Notes: generated by a model not told the origin, from the letters alone. A stretch of DNA of 50,245 bases from an uncultured Selenomonadales bacterium (GCA_937915725.1 CALGGV010000013.1:1-50245); one strand, 5' to 3'; shown: positions 33,117 through 41,873, numbered from the stretch's first letter. Made by a program: numbers and translations.

Positions 33117-35264
33117 ATGATGAGAAAATCCAACAGCATTTTTAAAACGGCATTTGTATCGGAGGCGGGCGCGGAACTTGCCAACAATGATTATTTTGCT
33201 TATGTTGAAGATGATGATTTTGCTTGCTACGTTTTGGCGTCGGGCATTACTGATTTTGAAACTTCAGAGGCGGCAAAGGAAGTTGTTGAACATTTAATCT
33301 TGAGTTTTGAAGAAAAGCCGAGTATGTCAAAATCAACTCTTTTGCAATATATGAACGAAACTAACGAAAGACTTTTGAACAGCACTCACTCGCGCAGATT
33401 AAAAGCCTCCGTGATAATGTTGGTTACGGATTATGAAAAATTTCGGTACGTTGCTGCCGGTAATGTCCGCTTGCGAATGTACCGGCAGGGACGTTTTTTT
33501 TTGAAATCTTCGGATATGTCGTTGGCGAATGATTTAATCGAAAAGGGCGAAAGTTATACCCCGCTTGATAAACATGAGGAACGGCATAATTTATACGCTT
33601 ATCTTGGCAAAAAAGATTTTTTTAAGCCTTTTATTTCAAAAGTTCAGAAATTGGCGGACGCAGATATTATTTCTTTGTATTCGCAGGGCTTGTGGGAACA
33701 TGTTGACGAACAAGAAATTGACGAAGTTTTTGCAGAGGCATCGGATAAGCCTCAAGAATCCGTTGATTTTTTGGAAGAAATTTTACTTTCACGTCAGCCG
33801 GAAAATCTGAAAAGTTACACTGTAGCCGCAATTTTTATAGATAAAATTTTTCGTGACCCCGAACGCGAAAGAAAACGTTTGCTTTACATAAAAATTGCCG
33901 TCATTATTATTATCATTCTCATTATAGTGGCAATTATTTTTTATATTTTGGACAGAATTTATCAAGACAAAGTACAAGATTTTGAAAGTACAATGCAACA
34001 ATCGCAAGAATTTATGGCGAATGGAAATTATAAACGTGCGCAAGAAGTTTCAAAAAAAGCTCTGGATTTAGCGCAGGAATTGAAACGCAATGAAGACGTA
34101 AAAAATATACAAGAAGACTTGATGATTTTAGATAATATTGTACAGGCTGATATTGCCTACAATGAAAAAAATTATTCGCTGGCATATGAAGATTATATGA
34201 ATGCTCTGAAATATTCTTCCGGAACTGATAAAGAAATTCGCAATTACATTCAACGCCGTTTGCATATGATTGAAAATCGGCTGGATATTCAGCAATTTCT
34301 GTTGTTGGGCGATTATCTTTTTCAAAATGGCGAATACGACGAGGCAGAATCTTTATATTTGAAGGCGATTGAGAGAGCCTCAACAGTCCACGATAACGAA
34401 GGGCGAAATAGCGCAACAGCCGCGCTTGAAAAAGTTTATGATAAACGCGCTGAACTGCGCAAAGACGCCGAGCAAAAATTAGACGCCAAAAAACAAGCCG
34501 CCTTGAATGACGCACTAAAAAGAGGCGATGATTTATTGGCGGCGGGCGATATTGAGGGCGCAGAAAAAGCTTATCGTGACGCAAGAAACCTTTCAGATAA
34601 TCCTGCAGACCGTACACAAACGGACGCGGCATTGAATAAAATTAATTCAGCACGTGACGACAAGTTGAATAACGCTGTACAAGCCGCGCTGAAAAAAGGC
34701 GATGATTTATTGGCGGCGGGCGATATTGACGGCGCAGAAAAAGCCTATCTTGACGCAAGAAACCTTTCAGATAATCCTGAAGTAAGAATTCAAACAAATG
34801 AAGGCTTAGGAAAAGTTGCAGAGGCGCGGGATAAAAAAATTTTGGAAGAAAGAACTACAGCTGAAGAACGCCAAAAACTTTTTGATGACGCTGTACAAAC
34901 TGAACTTAAGGGCGATTCTGCCTTTGAATCCGGCGATTACGCCTCCGCGCAAATGTACTATATGACGGCTATTGAAAAATTCAGCAATTTATCTGAAGAG
35001 CCAAAAGTTAAAGCTATTCAAAATAAATTCGACGCGTCTAAATCTAAAGAAACTGAATCACACTCTCAAAAAGCAGACGCCGAAAAAGCTGAAGAAAACG
35101 CCCGCAATTTCTACATTGAGAAAAATTTTGCAGAGGCACAGGCGGCGGCAACTCAAGCTAAACAACTTTACAGCGAACTCGGCATGAAGAGTAAAGTTGA
35201 CGAAATGGATATTTTACTTCAACAAATTGCCGTTGACTCTATGATTTCTGATTCCTTAAAGTAG
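33117..35264 (+). CDS. Degenerate PP2C - TM - TPR repeat protein
   Basis: A 715-aa protein starting ATGATG at 33117/33120 (SD AAAGG); the upstream in-frame ATG at 33021 lies in repeat DNA. Residues 1-245 look like PP2C, but metal sites are lost: N-N-D-Y-F-A-Y remains, the DG pair is replaced by V-L-A-S-G-I-T-D and the late D-N by S-Y-T-V-A-A. So this is a likely pseudo-phosphatase sensor. A TM helix follows (about 258-282), then an outside region of TPR-like helices and charged coiled coil. Two 57-residue units, D-D-L-L-A-A-G-D-I-E-G-A-E-K-A-Y, are almost identical (DNA about 34510-34680 and 34681-34851). It ends in TAG. Confidence 0.75.
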   Translation: MMRKSNSIFKTAFVSEAGAELANNDYFAYVEDDDFACYVLASGITDFETSEAAKEVVEHLILSFEEKPSMSKSTLLQYMNETNERLLNSTHSRRLKASVIMLVTDYEKFRYVAAGNVRLRMYRQGRFFLKSSDMSLANDLIEKGESYTPLDKHEERHNLYAYLGKKDFFKPFISKVQKLADADIISLYSQGLWEHVDEQEIDEVFAEASDKPQESVDFLEEILLSRQPENLKSYTVAAIFIDKIFRDPERERKRLLYIKIAVIIIIILIIVAIIFYILDRIYQDKVQDFESTMQQSQEFMANGNYKRAQEVSKKALDLAQELKRNEDVKNIQEDLMILDNIVQADIAYNEKNYSLAYEDYMNALKYSSGTDKEIRNYIQRRLHMIENRLDIQQFLLLGDYLFQNGEYDEAESLYLKAIERASTVHDNEGRNSATAALEKVYDKRAELRKDAEQKLDAKKQAALNDALKRGDDLLAAGDIEGAEKAYRDARNLSDNPADRTQTDAALNKINSARDDKLNNAVQAALKKGDDLLAAGDIDGAEKAYLDARNLSDNPEVRIQTNEGLGKVAEARDKKILEERTTAEERQKLFDDAVQTELKGDSAFESGDYASAQMYYMTAIEKFSNLSEEPKVKAIQNKFDASKSKETESHSQKADAEKAEENARNFYIEKNFAEAQAAATQAKQLYSELGMKSKVDEMDILLQQIAVDSMISDSLK

Positions 35265-35272
35265 GTTAAGTT

Positions 35273-37951
35273 ATGGCGCAAAAAAAATATTATGAACATG
35301 ATTTAAAAAGAATGACGGTTTACCATTTGCAAGAAATTGCACGGCGTGAAAAAATTATCCCGGCGGTTGCCAATCGCTTGGATAAGGAACTTTTGATACA
35401 AACAATTTTGCGTTATCGCGGCGCAGAAAAAGCCTTGTTGATAAATGAATTTCGCGCAGAAGATTATCAACGGCTTGAAAATTTTTTCCCTCACATAACC
35501 TTTCAGCCGCAACCAATAAATTTGAAATGTAACGCCGGTATAAAAGTTTGGCAAGGATTAGCCGTAAATTTTTTTGACAATATCACAATAAATTACACGC
35601 CAACTTTAAGCGGTACAAATGCTTTTATTGTTGACAGCCAAAAAAATTTGTGTTGCATTTTCAACGTTGAAGAAAAAATTAACGATAAAAATTTTCTGTA
35701 CCTGCGCAAAAATAGGGATCTGCCCTGCCGTGAATCGCAGATTAAAAATTATTTTCTGATTCTGATGGAGCGCGTTTACTCTGAACAATTTTTTAATTTT
35801 TACAACGGTAAAGCCTCTATGATTCAAGAAAATATTCCCGCGTATTGTCTGCAACTTTTGAACTTTCAAGTTTTGGAGCCGGAAATTTTAAAAATGCCCG
35901 TTGCAATAGATTTTGGAACTTCAAGCACAACCGCCGGCGTTTTGGATTTCAAAGAAAAAAGCAGCGTTGCAAAACTTCACAATGAAAGTATTAAGCACGC
36001 CCTTTTTTACGATTTTGACGGCAAAGAAACTGATTTAGTTCCAACAATTATTGGCGTAAAATCTTTAGAAAATCCTGAAAAACCGAAATATATTTTTGGC
36101 TATGACGCCTTCAAATTTTCGGCGTATATGGACGAGGGCTTTTCGGTTTTTTACGATATAAAACGCTGGATTTCAGATTTTGACAAGGAAGAAGAATTGA
36201 CTGATAATTTGGGGCGGCGCGTTTTTGTCAGTCGAAAAAAAATCCTGCGCGAATTTTTTATTTATATAATTCACGCGCTGGAAGATTATATTAAGGGGCG
36301 CGTTCGCTATGTGCACATTTCCGGACCGGTTAAGCAAAAGGGAAAATTTCAACATCTTTATAAAGAAATTTTGCCCGAATACGCCGTTGAACAAAAAGAA
36401 ATGATTGATGAAAGTGTGGCTGTCCTTTACAACATTATCAGCGAATTTATCGAAAATAAAACCATTCGCAACCGCCAAAAATACAGCGCGTTGGTTATCG
36501 ACTGCGGCGGCGGAACTACGGATATTTCGTCTTGCAGTTTTTCAGTTGACAATCAGCGCGTTTCTTACGCCATTGATATTGAAACCGGCTATGAAAACGG
36601 CAGTACAGATTTTGGCGGAAATAATTTGACTTATCGAATTTTGCAGATTTTAAAATTGAAAATCGTTGAAAATCTTTGCAAGCAATATTTAAATCGCAGC
36701 CCTTTAATTACGGCGCAACGGGAATTTTACGGCGAAAAATTTTCTTTTGACCAACAAACTTTTTTGAAGGCGTCAGCAATTCCAACTTTAAAAAGTTTGC
36801 TTAAAGATTTTAATTTGGACGTTTTCAGGTACATTGATGAAAACGGCGTCGCCTCAATCTACAAAAATTTTGAAAGTGCTTATGCACAAGCTGAAGAAAT
36901 TTTGCCGACTAAATTTAAAGAATGGGAAAATAAAAATCGCAGGGAATATTTTTTAGTGCGGAATAATTATTATTTTTTGTTTGGAATTGCAGACAGAATC
37001 AAGCAAGCATTTTTTCAAAATTACGGAATAATTCAAGTTTTGTTGGCGATTGAAGGCAACCACGATAAGCCGAGCCGAAATTGGGAAATTAATCGCCAAT
37101 ATGAATTTTTCGGCGATAATTTAATAAAAATTCCGCTTGACAAATGGAAGTTGACTTTGAAAAATTCTGAAGGGCTTACCTTGATAAAAAATTTGCCGGA
37201 TATTTCTTTCAGTATTTTTGAAATTGAGCCGATTTTAAACCCGGATATTTACAATATAATTCGGCAACTTTTGGATCCGATTTACGAGAGCGGCGAAATT
37301 GAAAATTACAGCTTGATAAAATTAAGCGGGCAGTCTTGCAAAATTGATTTATTTCGCACTTCGTTAAAAGAATTTGTACCGGGCAAATTGATAAAATCTA
37401 AGCCCAGAGCTGAAAAAAAATCTGAACAAAATGAATTAAAAATGTCTTGCATTGACGGCGCGTTAAAATATCTGCGCGATAAAAAATTTGGTTACGCTGA
37501 TATAAAAATAAAAAATCGCAGTCCGCATTTGCCGTACATTTTAACCGGCTTTACTCATACCGGCGAAGAAGTTACATTGATTGACGACGCGCAGTCTAAA
37601 GAAAACGGCGTCCTTTCCCGCAATATTGAAGATTTAACTTTGACTGTCTACCTTAAAGATAATGAAAAAAATTTGCGTCAAGAATTGATTTACGAATGCA
37701 CGCTTGAAGAATTTGACGAGAAAAAACAGGAAGAAATAGAAAAGATTTACGGCGAAAATATTCCGCAAGATGAAACTGATACAATCGTGAACGGCGAAGT
37801 AAAATTTTTTATTTGGGTGGAGTCTCAAGATTGGGGATTTGTAATTGTGCCGGTTTATCGTGAAGATGAAACTTTGTACGTCGGCAAAGAAAAATTTTTC
37901 AATTTTGAAAATGATCAGTGGATAAAAAATTTCTTTGACGGCTTGAAATAA
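35273..37951 (+). CDS. Hsp70/actin-fold ATPase with N-terminal SAP-like domain
   Basis: An 892-aa protein, 8 bp after the TPR gene. Residues about 12-48 (M-T-V-Y-H-L-Q-E-I-A-R-R...K-E-L-L-I-Q-T-I-L) resemble a SAP/Rho-N helix-extension-helix. From about 208 the Hsp70/actin phosphate-1 motif A-I-D-F-G-T-S-S-T-T-A-G-V, and at about 405 phosphate-2 A-L-V-I-D-C-G-G-G-T-T-D-I-S, define an ATPase of the Hsp70 superfamily. The insertion between the motifs and the ~200-aa C-terminal region (beta-rich, from about 690) differ from DnaK, so it is not a housekeeping chaperone. The J-protein at 30302 is the natural co-factor. Confidence 0.75.
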   Translation: MAQKKYYEHDLKRMTVYHLQEIARREKIIPAVANRLDKELLIQTILRYRGAEKALLINEFRAEDYQRLENFFPHITFQPQPINLKCNAGIKVWQGLAVNFFDNITINYTPTLSGTNAFIVDSQKNLCCIFNVEEKINDKNFLYLRKNRDLPCRESQIKNYFLILMERVYSEQFFNFYNGKASMIQENIPAYCLQLLNFQVLEPEILKMPVAIDFGTSSTTAGVLDFKEKSSVAKLHNESIKHALFYDFDGKETDLVPTIIGVKSLENPEKPKYIFGYDAFKFSAYMDEGFSVFYDIKRWISDFDKEEELTDNLGRRVFVSRKKILREFFIYIIHALEDYIKGRVRYVHISGPVKQKGKFQHLYKEILPEYAVEQKEMIDESVAVLYNIISEFIENKTIRNRQKYSALVIDCGGGTTDISSCSFSVDNQRVSYAIDIETGYENGSTDFGGNNLTYRILQILKLKIVENLCKQYLNRSPLITAQREFYGEKFSFDQQTFLKASAIPTLKSLLKDFNLDVFRYIDENGVASIYKNFESAYAQAEEILPTKFKEWENKNRREYFLVRNNYYFLFGIADRIKQAFFQNYGIIQVLLAIEGNHDKPSRNWEINRQYEFFGDNLIKIPLDKWKLTLKNSEGLTLIKNLPDISFSIFEIEPILNPDIYNIIRQLLDPIYESGEIENYSLIKLSGQSCKIDLFRTSLKEFVPGKLIKSKPRAEKKSEQNELKMSCIDGALKYLRDKKFGYADIKIKNRSPHLPYILTGFTHTGEEVTLIDDAQSKENGVLSRNIEDLTLTVYLKDNEKNLRQELIYECTLEEFDEKKQEEIEKIYGENIPQDETDTIVNGEVKFFIWVESQDWGFVIVPVYREDETLYVGKEKFFNFENDQWIKNFFDGLK

Positions 37952-38002
37952 TTTGCCCTGCTATAAAAAATTTTGATAGTTTTGTAGTCCAGCTATAAGT
38001 CT

Positions 38003-38037
38003 ACCCGGAAAAATACCCTGCGGGGCTTTTTATTTTT
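38003..38037 (+). terminator. Possible terminator after the Hsp70-like gene
   Basis: ACCCGGAAAAATACCCTGCG followed by GGGCTTTTTATTTTT: short GC-rich stem options then a U-rich run. Weak stem; position after the last gene of the cluster supports it. Confidence 0.4.
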
Positions 38038-38051
38038 CAAATATTTCAGTT

Positions 38052-38250
38052 TCAAGGGATTTGAGAATAAGCAACAAGGGAGCTGTTAAAATCGACAGAA
38101 TCAATACCGGCGGTTAAACCAATAAATTTAACAGAGCCGGAACCGATTTTAGCGATAAAATCATTGCCATCGTTGAACATAGAATCGTTGCCAGCACCAG
38201 CCCCCACTTTCAAGAAAATTTTTTTATGTCTCGAATTTGCATTTGTAATT
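38052..38250 (-). pseudogene. Fragment of an RTX / hemolysin-type calcium-binding repeat protein (C-terminus)
   Basis: Minus-strand frame: I-T-N-A-N-S, then V-G-A-G-A-G-N-D-S-M-F-N-D-G-N-D-F-I, then G-S-G-S-V-K-F-I-G-L-T-A-G-I-D-S-V-D-F-N-S-S, ending in S-Q-I-P-stop at 38052. The G-x-G-x-D/N pattern is that of RTX nonapeptide repeats of secreted proteins. No start or full gene lies upstream; the rest is lost to rearrangement next to the repeat element and phage remnant. Confidence 0.55.
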
Positions 38251-38294
38251 GTTTTAAAGTGATTAATTTCAAAGTCCCTCCCTCGCTTTGCTAG

Positions 38295-38375
38295 GATTTG
38301 TTTACAAATTTTTCTTTTTTAACAAGTCGGCATTTCTTTCTTTAGAAGAAATAAATTACCAAAGAAAGAATCTTT
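38295..38375. repeat. Interspersed repeat copy at the edge of the mobile patch
   Basis: Contains TTTACAAATTTTTCTTTTTT, AACAAGTCGGCATTTCTTTC, and ACCAAAGAAAGAATC, matching the copies at 10121, 13012 and 32765. It forms the 3' end of the small ORF that follows on the minus strand, so it interrupts that gene. Confidence 0.55.
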
Positions 38376-38674
38376 TTTTTATTATTTGGCGCGCCATTCG
38401 GTCTGCCTTTTTTATTCAAAATATCTTGCTTGCCAATATAATAATTTTTCAACTTTTGCTGATATTGCAAAAATCTTTCAGAAGTCAATTCATAACTGCC
38501 TGTGATTTTTACTTCGCCACGCTTTAAGGATTCAATCAATCTTACGTCAACCGCCGTTTGTGTGGTAAACAATTCTACTGGTAAATCAATCATTTTGGAT
38601 CCTCCATTACAATGCAAAATTACCTTTGCTGATACGGCGTGTACGTGCAGATTAAGGAAATCTTTCAAGCTCAC
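38342..38674 (-). CDS. Small phage-type hypothetical protein, C-terminus replaced by repeat DNA
   Basis: A 110-aa ORF starting at GTG 38674, overlapping the terminase-like ORF by 4 bp (GTGA). The N-terminal ~80 residues (S-L-K-D-F-L-N-L-H-V-H-A-V-S-A) look like real coding sequence. The last ~25 (lysine/asparagine-rich, ending L-V-I-Y-F-F) are encoded by the interspersed repeat, so the gene is probably truncated. Family not recognised. Confidence 0.4.
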   Translation of the reverse strand: MSLKDFLNLHVHAVSAKVILHCNGGSKMIDLPVELFTTQTAVDVRLIESLKRGEVKITGSYELTSERFLQYQQKLKNYYIGKQDILNKKGRPNGAPNNKKKILSLVIYFF

Positions 38675-38945
38675 CTAATAACGGTTTTACTTTTAACTTT
38701 AAAACCTGCCAAACTGCGAATATAACTTTGCGCTTGTTCTTTACCTGCTTGACTGGGGTCTTGCGGTATCAGAATTTTTTTACAGCCGTATTCAAATTTA
38801 TCAGTTTCAGCCATACTTTTAACAAGTGATCTGATATTAGCAGCATTTGCCGCTATCCTTTTTACATCAAGTATAAATATATTGCCCATTTTTCATTCTG
38901 CCCATCAAAACACCTGCAGTTCTGTCAGGGTCTTGATTTAAAAGA
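38671..38945 (-). pseudogene. Phage terminase large subunit, C-terminal remnant
   Basis: The 72-aa ORF 38889-38671 reads L-D-V-K-R...K-K-I-L-I-P-Q-D-P-S-Q-A-G-K-E-Q-A-Q-S-Y-I-R-S-L-A-G-F. The I-P-Q-D-P-x-Q-A-G-K signature is typical of the nuclease part of TerL. In another frame just upstream (to 38945) N-Q-D-P-D-R-T-A-G-V-L-M-G-R fits the preceding strand, so there is a frameshift near 38880. ATPase half and C-terminal end are missing. Bases 38946-39132 contain nothing I can name. Confidence 0.6.
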
Positions 38946-39132
38946 TTGACTTAGTATGGATTCTCTTTGCACTTTAATCCTGTTGATAAAAATTCCAACA
39001 ACAATTTAGATTTATTCTGTAAGTACTTTATGATAATGCTGTTGCAGAAAATTTCTTCAATTGTTTGAAATGCTTATTTGCCTATATTGAAGGTTATCAC
39101 AACTACATTCATATTTTTTCTGTTCGTTTTTT

Positions 39133-39819
39133 CTAGAAACACTCACTTTTTGCACTTTTCATTTTATCCATAAGCTCTTCTAATCCTGTTTTGGGGTCGA
39201 ATATTTCATATTCGGGCTCTTTCCAAGTCATATTGCCGTTGGTATCATAATATTTTTCAAAACCTGATCTATACGTTGGAGGATTAGCTAATATCAGTGC
39301 GTTTGGATTATCTATAACTTCTTCAAGATGTTTCCACATATCAAGCGTACGGTAATTCATACCACCGAGAATATCTTTAGCACGATTCAGCTGCTCACTT
39401 AAAAATTTAATATGTTCATCACGCCGCTTTTCCATATCGACAAGATAATTATAAAAATAATCTTTTTCGGCATTCTTTGCCATACTTAAATATTTCCACG
39501 CATACAAAGCAGTAGCAGGGTCTAAAAGTTCTTCATCTCTGAAACCTTTAGCTTTTAAACAAAGTTCTTCTAAAGGTTGCCCTGTTATTGCGTATCCCAT
39601 TATTGAAGTAAACATTGAAACGTCTGAATTTTCAATTTGAGAAGTTTTAAAACCGGCTTGAATTGCCAAATGTGATAAAGCGAATGCACCTGCACAAGGT
39701 TCAATAAACTTTGTATAGCCATTTTTCAAAGCATTTCCAACAAGCGTTTTCAAAAATTCTTGTTCCGATGTAGTTAACGTTGTTAAGAAAAAAATACCCG
39801 GTGCTCGAAAACCTTGCAT
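39133..39819 (-). CDS. Phage-type DNA adenine methylase-like protein
   Basis: A 228-aa protein. F-I-E-P-C-A-G-A-F-A-L-S-H-L-A resembles the SAM-binding motif I of D12-class N6-adenine methyltransferases, and L-I-L-A-N-P-P-T-Y the catalytic (D/N)-P-P-Y motif. Phages carry such proteins, often annotated as anti-restriction methylases; they are usually longer, so the C-terminus may be lost. ATG at 39819; the last codons precede a decayed stretch. No matching nuclease is present in this patch. Confidence 0.6.
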   Translation of the reverse strand: MQGFRAPGIFFLTTLTTSEQEFLKTLVGNALKNGYTKFIEPCAGAFALSHLAIQAGFKTSQIENSDVSMFTSIMGYAITGQPLEELCLKAKGFRDEELLDPATALYAWKYLSMAKNAEKDYFYNYLVDMEKRRDEHIKFLSEQLNRAKDILGGMNYRTLDMWKHLEEVIDNPNALILANPPTYRSGFEKYYDTNGNMTWKEPEYEIFDPKTGLEELMDKMKSAKSECF

Positions 39820-39847
39820 AAATCATCAACTATTTTTTTAATATAAA

Positions 39848-39874
39848 AGCCTCAACCATTTTCTGATTGAGGCG
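39848..39874 (-). terminator. Terminator downstream of tRNA-Gln
   Basis: On the minus strand: GCCTCAA, loop of about 11, TTGAGGC, then TTTTATAT. A 7-bp perfect stem with U-run, ending the tRNA transcript just before the methylase gene. Confidence 0.75.
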
Positions 39875-39884
39875 TTATTTTCAT

Positions 39885-39958
39885 TGGTACGCCGATCAGG
39901 ATTCGAACCTACTTCTCCCGGCTCAGAACCGAGCATTTTTCCACTAAACTATCGACGG
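39885..39958 (-). tRNA. tRNA-Gln-like (anticodon CTG) in mobile patch
   Basis: A 74-nt cloverleaf with encoded CCA. Acceptor CCGTCGA pairs with TCGGCGT except at position 1. D-arm GTTT...AAAT is AU-rich. Anticodon stem CTCGG/CCGGG with loop TTCTGAG gives anticodon CTG (reads CAG). T-loop GGTTCGAATCC is canonical. Mismatches suggest a phage-type or drifting tRNA. Its 5' end is the base next to the stop codon of the DUF488-like gene. Confidence 0.75.
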
Positions 39959-40783
39959 TTATTTATTAATTATATCAAGTATGCCAACCATTCCAACCGA
40001 CGCAAGCTCTATAGCGGCTTTCAGGTCTATTGCTTTTTCCTGTCCTTTTTTATTTACTCTATAGACTTGAACAGTTGAATCACTTAGCAAAATAAATCTC
40101 AATTTTTCTATCGTGTCAAAATCAAGTAAAACATCTGCTTTACCTTCAGATATAAGTTCGCGTGCGTCCTTGTCAAAAAGCCGTGTTTGTTTGCCGGTTT
40201 TTCTGTCAACTTGATAGTATACATCGCCGCCTATATACGGCAAATACTCTCTAGGTTTCCATATGCTGTATTCAATTCGTATCAAAGGTTTTTCATTATC
40301 GGAAACAGCAGATTCTTCTTTAATTTCGTTTTTAACATTCATTGAAGGAGCAGGAATTTTATTTTTTATCGGCGATTCATCTTTCAATTCTGATATAATC
40401 TCACCTGTTTTTTCAAACCACCATTTGGCAAATATTTGGCGGTGACACCATTCACCGACTTGTCTAACGTCTTCATAACAACAAAGTACAACATCTTTAC
40501 CAAGTGCCAAATATTGCTCCAGTTGTTTAGATATTCTTTCAACTCCAACTCTCTCAAGATGTGCAATATATAAATCTATAAACTGCTCTTTTACGTTAAT
40601 ATTGAAAATTTCTTTTGGCGGCGCAATATCAATGATATTTCCAGCGCGTTCGTAAGCCAAACGAAATCTCGGAAGATACCGAACAATACCAACAACCGTA
40701 TAATTTCCACTTTTTAATTCAGGATTTTGAAAACGACTTATGTAAATCACCGTAAATCCTCCTCGCGCTTTTACACTACACAC
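39959..40783 (-). CDS. Phage-type protein with DUF488-like N-terminal domain
   Basis: A 274-aa protein. The first ~135 residues (V-I-Y-I-S-R-F...V-G-I-V-R-Y-L-P-R-F, then G-K-D-V-V-L-C-C-Y-E-D-V...C-H-R-Q-I-F-A-K-W) match the DUF488 pattern of a C-C-Y-E strand and a C-H-R helix. A linker and a ~120-aa C-terminal part of unknown type follow. The start may be ATG 40783 or the later GTG/ATT near V-I-Y-I-S. The stop codon directly abuts the tRNA-Gln, so both are on one transcript. Confidence 0.6.
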   Translation of the reverse strand: MCSVKARGGFTVIYISRFQNPELKSGNYTVVGIVRYLPRFRLAYERAGNIIDIAPPKEIFNINVKEQFIDLYIAHLERVGVERISKQLEQYLALGKDVVLCCYEDVRQVGEWCHRQIFAKWWFEKTGEIISELKDESPIKNKIPAPSMNVKNEIKEESAVSDNEKPLIRIEYSIWKPREYLPYIGGDVYYQVDRKTGKQTRLFDKDARELISEGKADVLLDFDTIEKLRFILLSDSTVQVYRVNKKGQEKAIDLKAAIELASVGMVGILDIINK

Positions 40784-40849
40784 ATTCCACTTATCAAAAC
40801 ATTAGCACGATTCTACATATTAACATTTTAACTTTTGGCAAATGCCTTG

Positions 40850-41281
40850 TCAATGACATCTTTGTGACATAACAGCATACTCTATGATTTCGGGATTACC
40901 CGCTTGGTAATAAGCCCCAAGCGCATTTAGTAATTCACAAAAGTGACACGGAGCTATAGATTCCACCTCAATCCCAACTTTTAGCATAACATTTTTTACT
41001 GCCATAAACTCGCGTTCACAACCACTGATACGAATTTTAGCCGCACTCATTTTTTCGCCGTGATCGGTATAACTTTCAAACATTGCGTGGGATAATACAG
41101 TTTCTTTACTTACTAAAGTACCTATTGTTAATTTAGCAAGCGTAATTTTATAATTGCCCGGTACCGTCGCAAACAGAGTATATTTTTCAACGCCGTTTCC
41201 ATACACATAAGTTGGTAATTCGCAAGAATTTTTAATATCAAATGGCTTTAACTGTACATTCTTAATCATTTTTATTTTCAC
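40850..41281 (-). CDS. Hypothetical protein (143 aa) in mobile patch
   Basis: Starts M-K-I-K-M-I-K-N-V after AAAGGAG. Mixed alpha/beta with C-E-R-E and a C-H-F-C pair near the C-terminus that could bind metal. No family recognised. It lies 9 bp after a small zinc-ribbon gene, consistent with one operon of phage-type cargo. Confidence 0.55.
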   Translation of the reverse strand: MKIKMIKNVQLKPFDIKNSCELPTYVYGNGVEKYTLFATVPGNYKITLAKLTIGTLVSKETVLSHAMFESYTDHGEKMSAAKIRISGCEREFMAVKNVMLKVGIEVESIAPCHFCELLNALGAYYQAGNPEIIEYAVMSQRCH

Positions 41282-41290
41282 TCCTTTTAC

Positions 41291-41494
41291 TTATATAAAT
41301 TCGGCAAAACCAAAATTGCATTTTTGACATTTGCAATTAAAACCACGACCGAATTTATTCTGAATCTGCTCAATAATATCTTTTTGTTTAGATACTATTT
41401 TAATGTTTCCGCGCTTATTAAATTTAAATCGGATAGTGCTTTTAGCCTCTACAACAACATCATCACTTCCGCACTTCGGACATTCAATTTTCAT
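41291..41494 (-). CDS. Small zinc-ribbon protein
   Basis: A 67-aa protein. C-P-K-C near the N-terminus and C-K-C-Q-K-C near the C-terminus form a zinc ribbon; the middle is lysine-rich. RBS AGGAGGT. Small zinc ribbons of this type are common in phage cargo; target unknown. Confidence 0.6.
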   Translation of the reverse strand: MKIECPKCGSDDVVVEAKSTIRFKFNKRGNIKIVSKQKDIIEQIQNKFGRGFNCKCQKCNFGFAEFI

Positions 41495-41507
41495 TTATAT
41501 AACCTCC

Positions 41508-41873
41508 TCAATCAAACCACGCATACATTTCATCATTTATATTAAAATCATCTGCATTTCTGAATAATTCTATAAATTCATTTTCCTCCGCCTTTGATTC
41601 TGCAGGTGCTATTTTTTCAATACCATCTAGGCTAACTCGATAATCCGAACGTTCAATAGAAACTACATATCCCATTACGGTATAGTCTGGATACTTTTCC
41701 ATAAATTTAATAAACTCTCGAATAGTGGGACTGTCATTTTGATACTCTTCCACATCGACAAATTTTAAATCTACCAATTTTTTCAATTTCTCAAGATTAA
41801 GATTCTCAAACCTGCGAATACCACCCGTATAAAATCGGGGCTCGTATTTTCCAAAAATAATTTCATCGCGCAT
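41508..41873 (-). CDS. Hypothetical protein (~121 aa), first gene of mobile patch operon
   Basis: The frame is open to 41936, but the in-frame ATG at 41873 (M-R-D-E-I-I-F-G-K-Y-E-P) is preferred because the upstream codons overlap AT-rich leader and the divergent promoter. No strong SD is seen for either. Acidic C-terminus, F-Y-T-G-G-I-R-R-F-E-N motif; family not recognised, resembles DUF-type phage proteins. Confidence 0.5.
   Translation of the reverse strand: MRDEIIFGKYEPRFYTGGIRRFENLNLEKLKKLVDLKFVDVEEYQNDSPTIREFIKFMEKYPDYTVMGYVVSIERSDYRVSLDGIEKIAPAESKAEENEFIELFRNADDFNINDEMYAWFD

Noticed and set aside
39885..39958. tRNA in the mobile patch as an amber suppressor for the MCP UAGs
   Set aside because: The anticodon loop gives CTG (reads CAG), not CTA.
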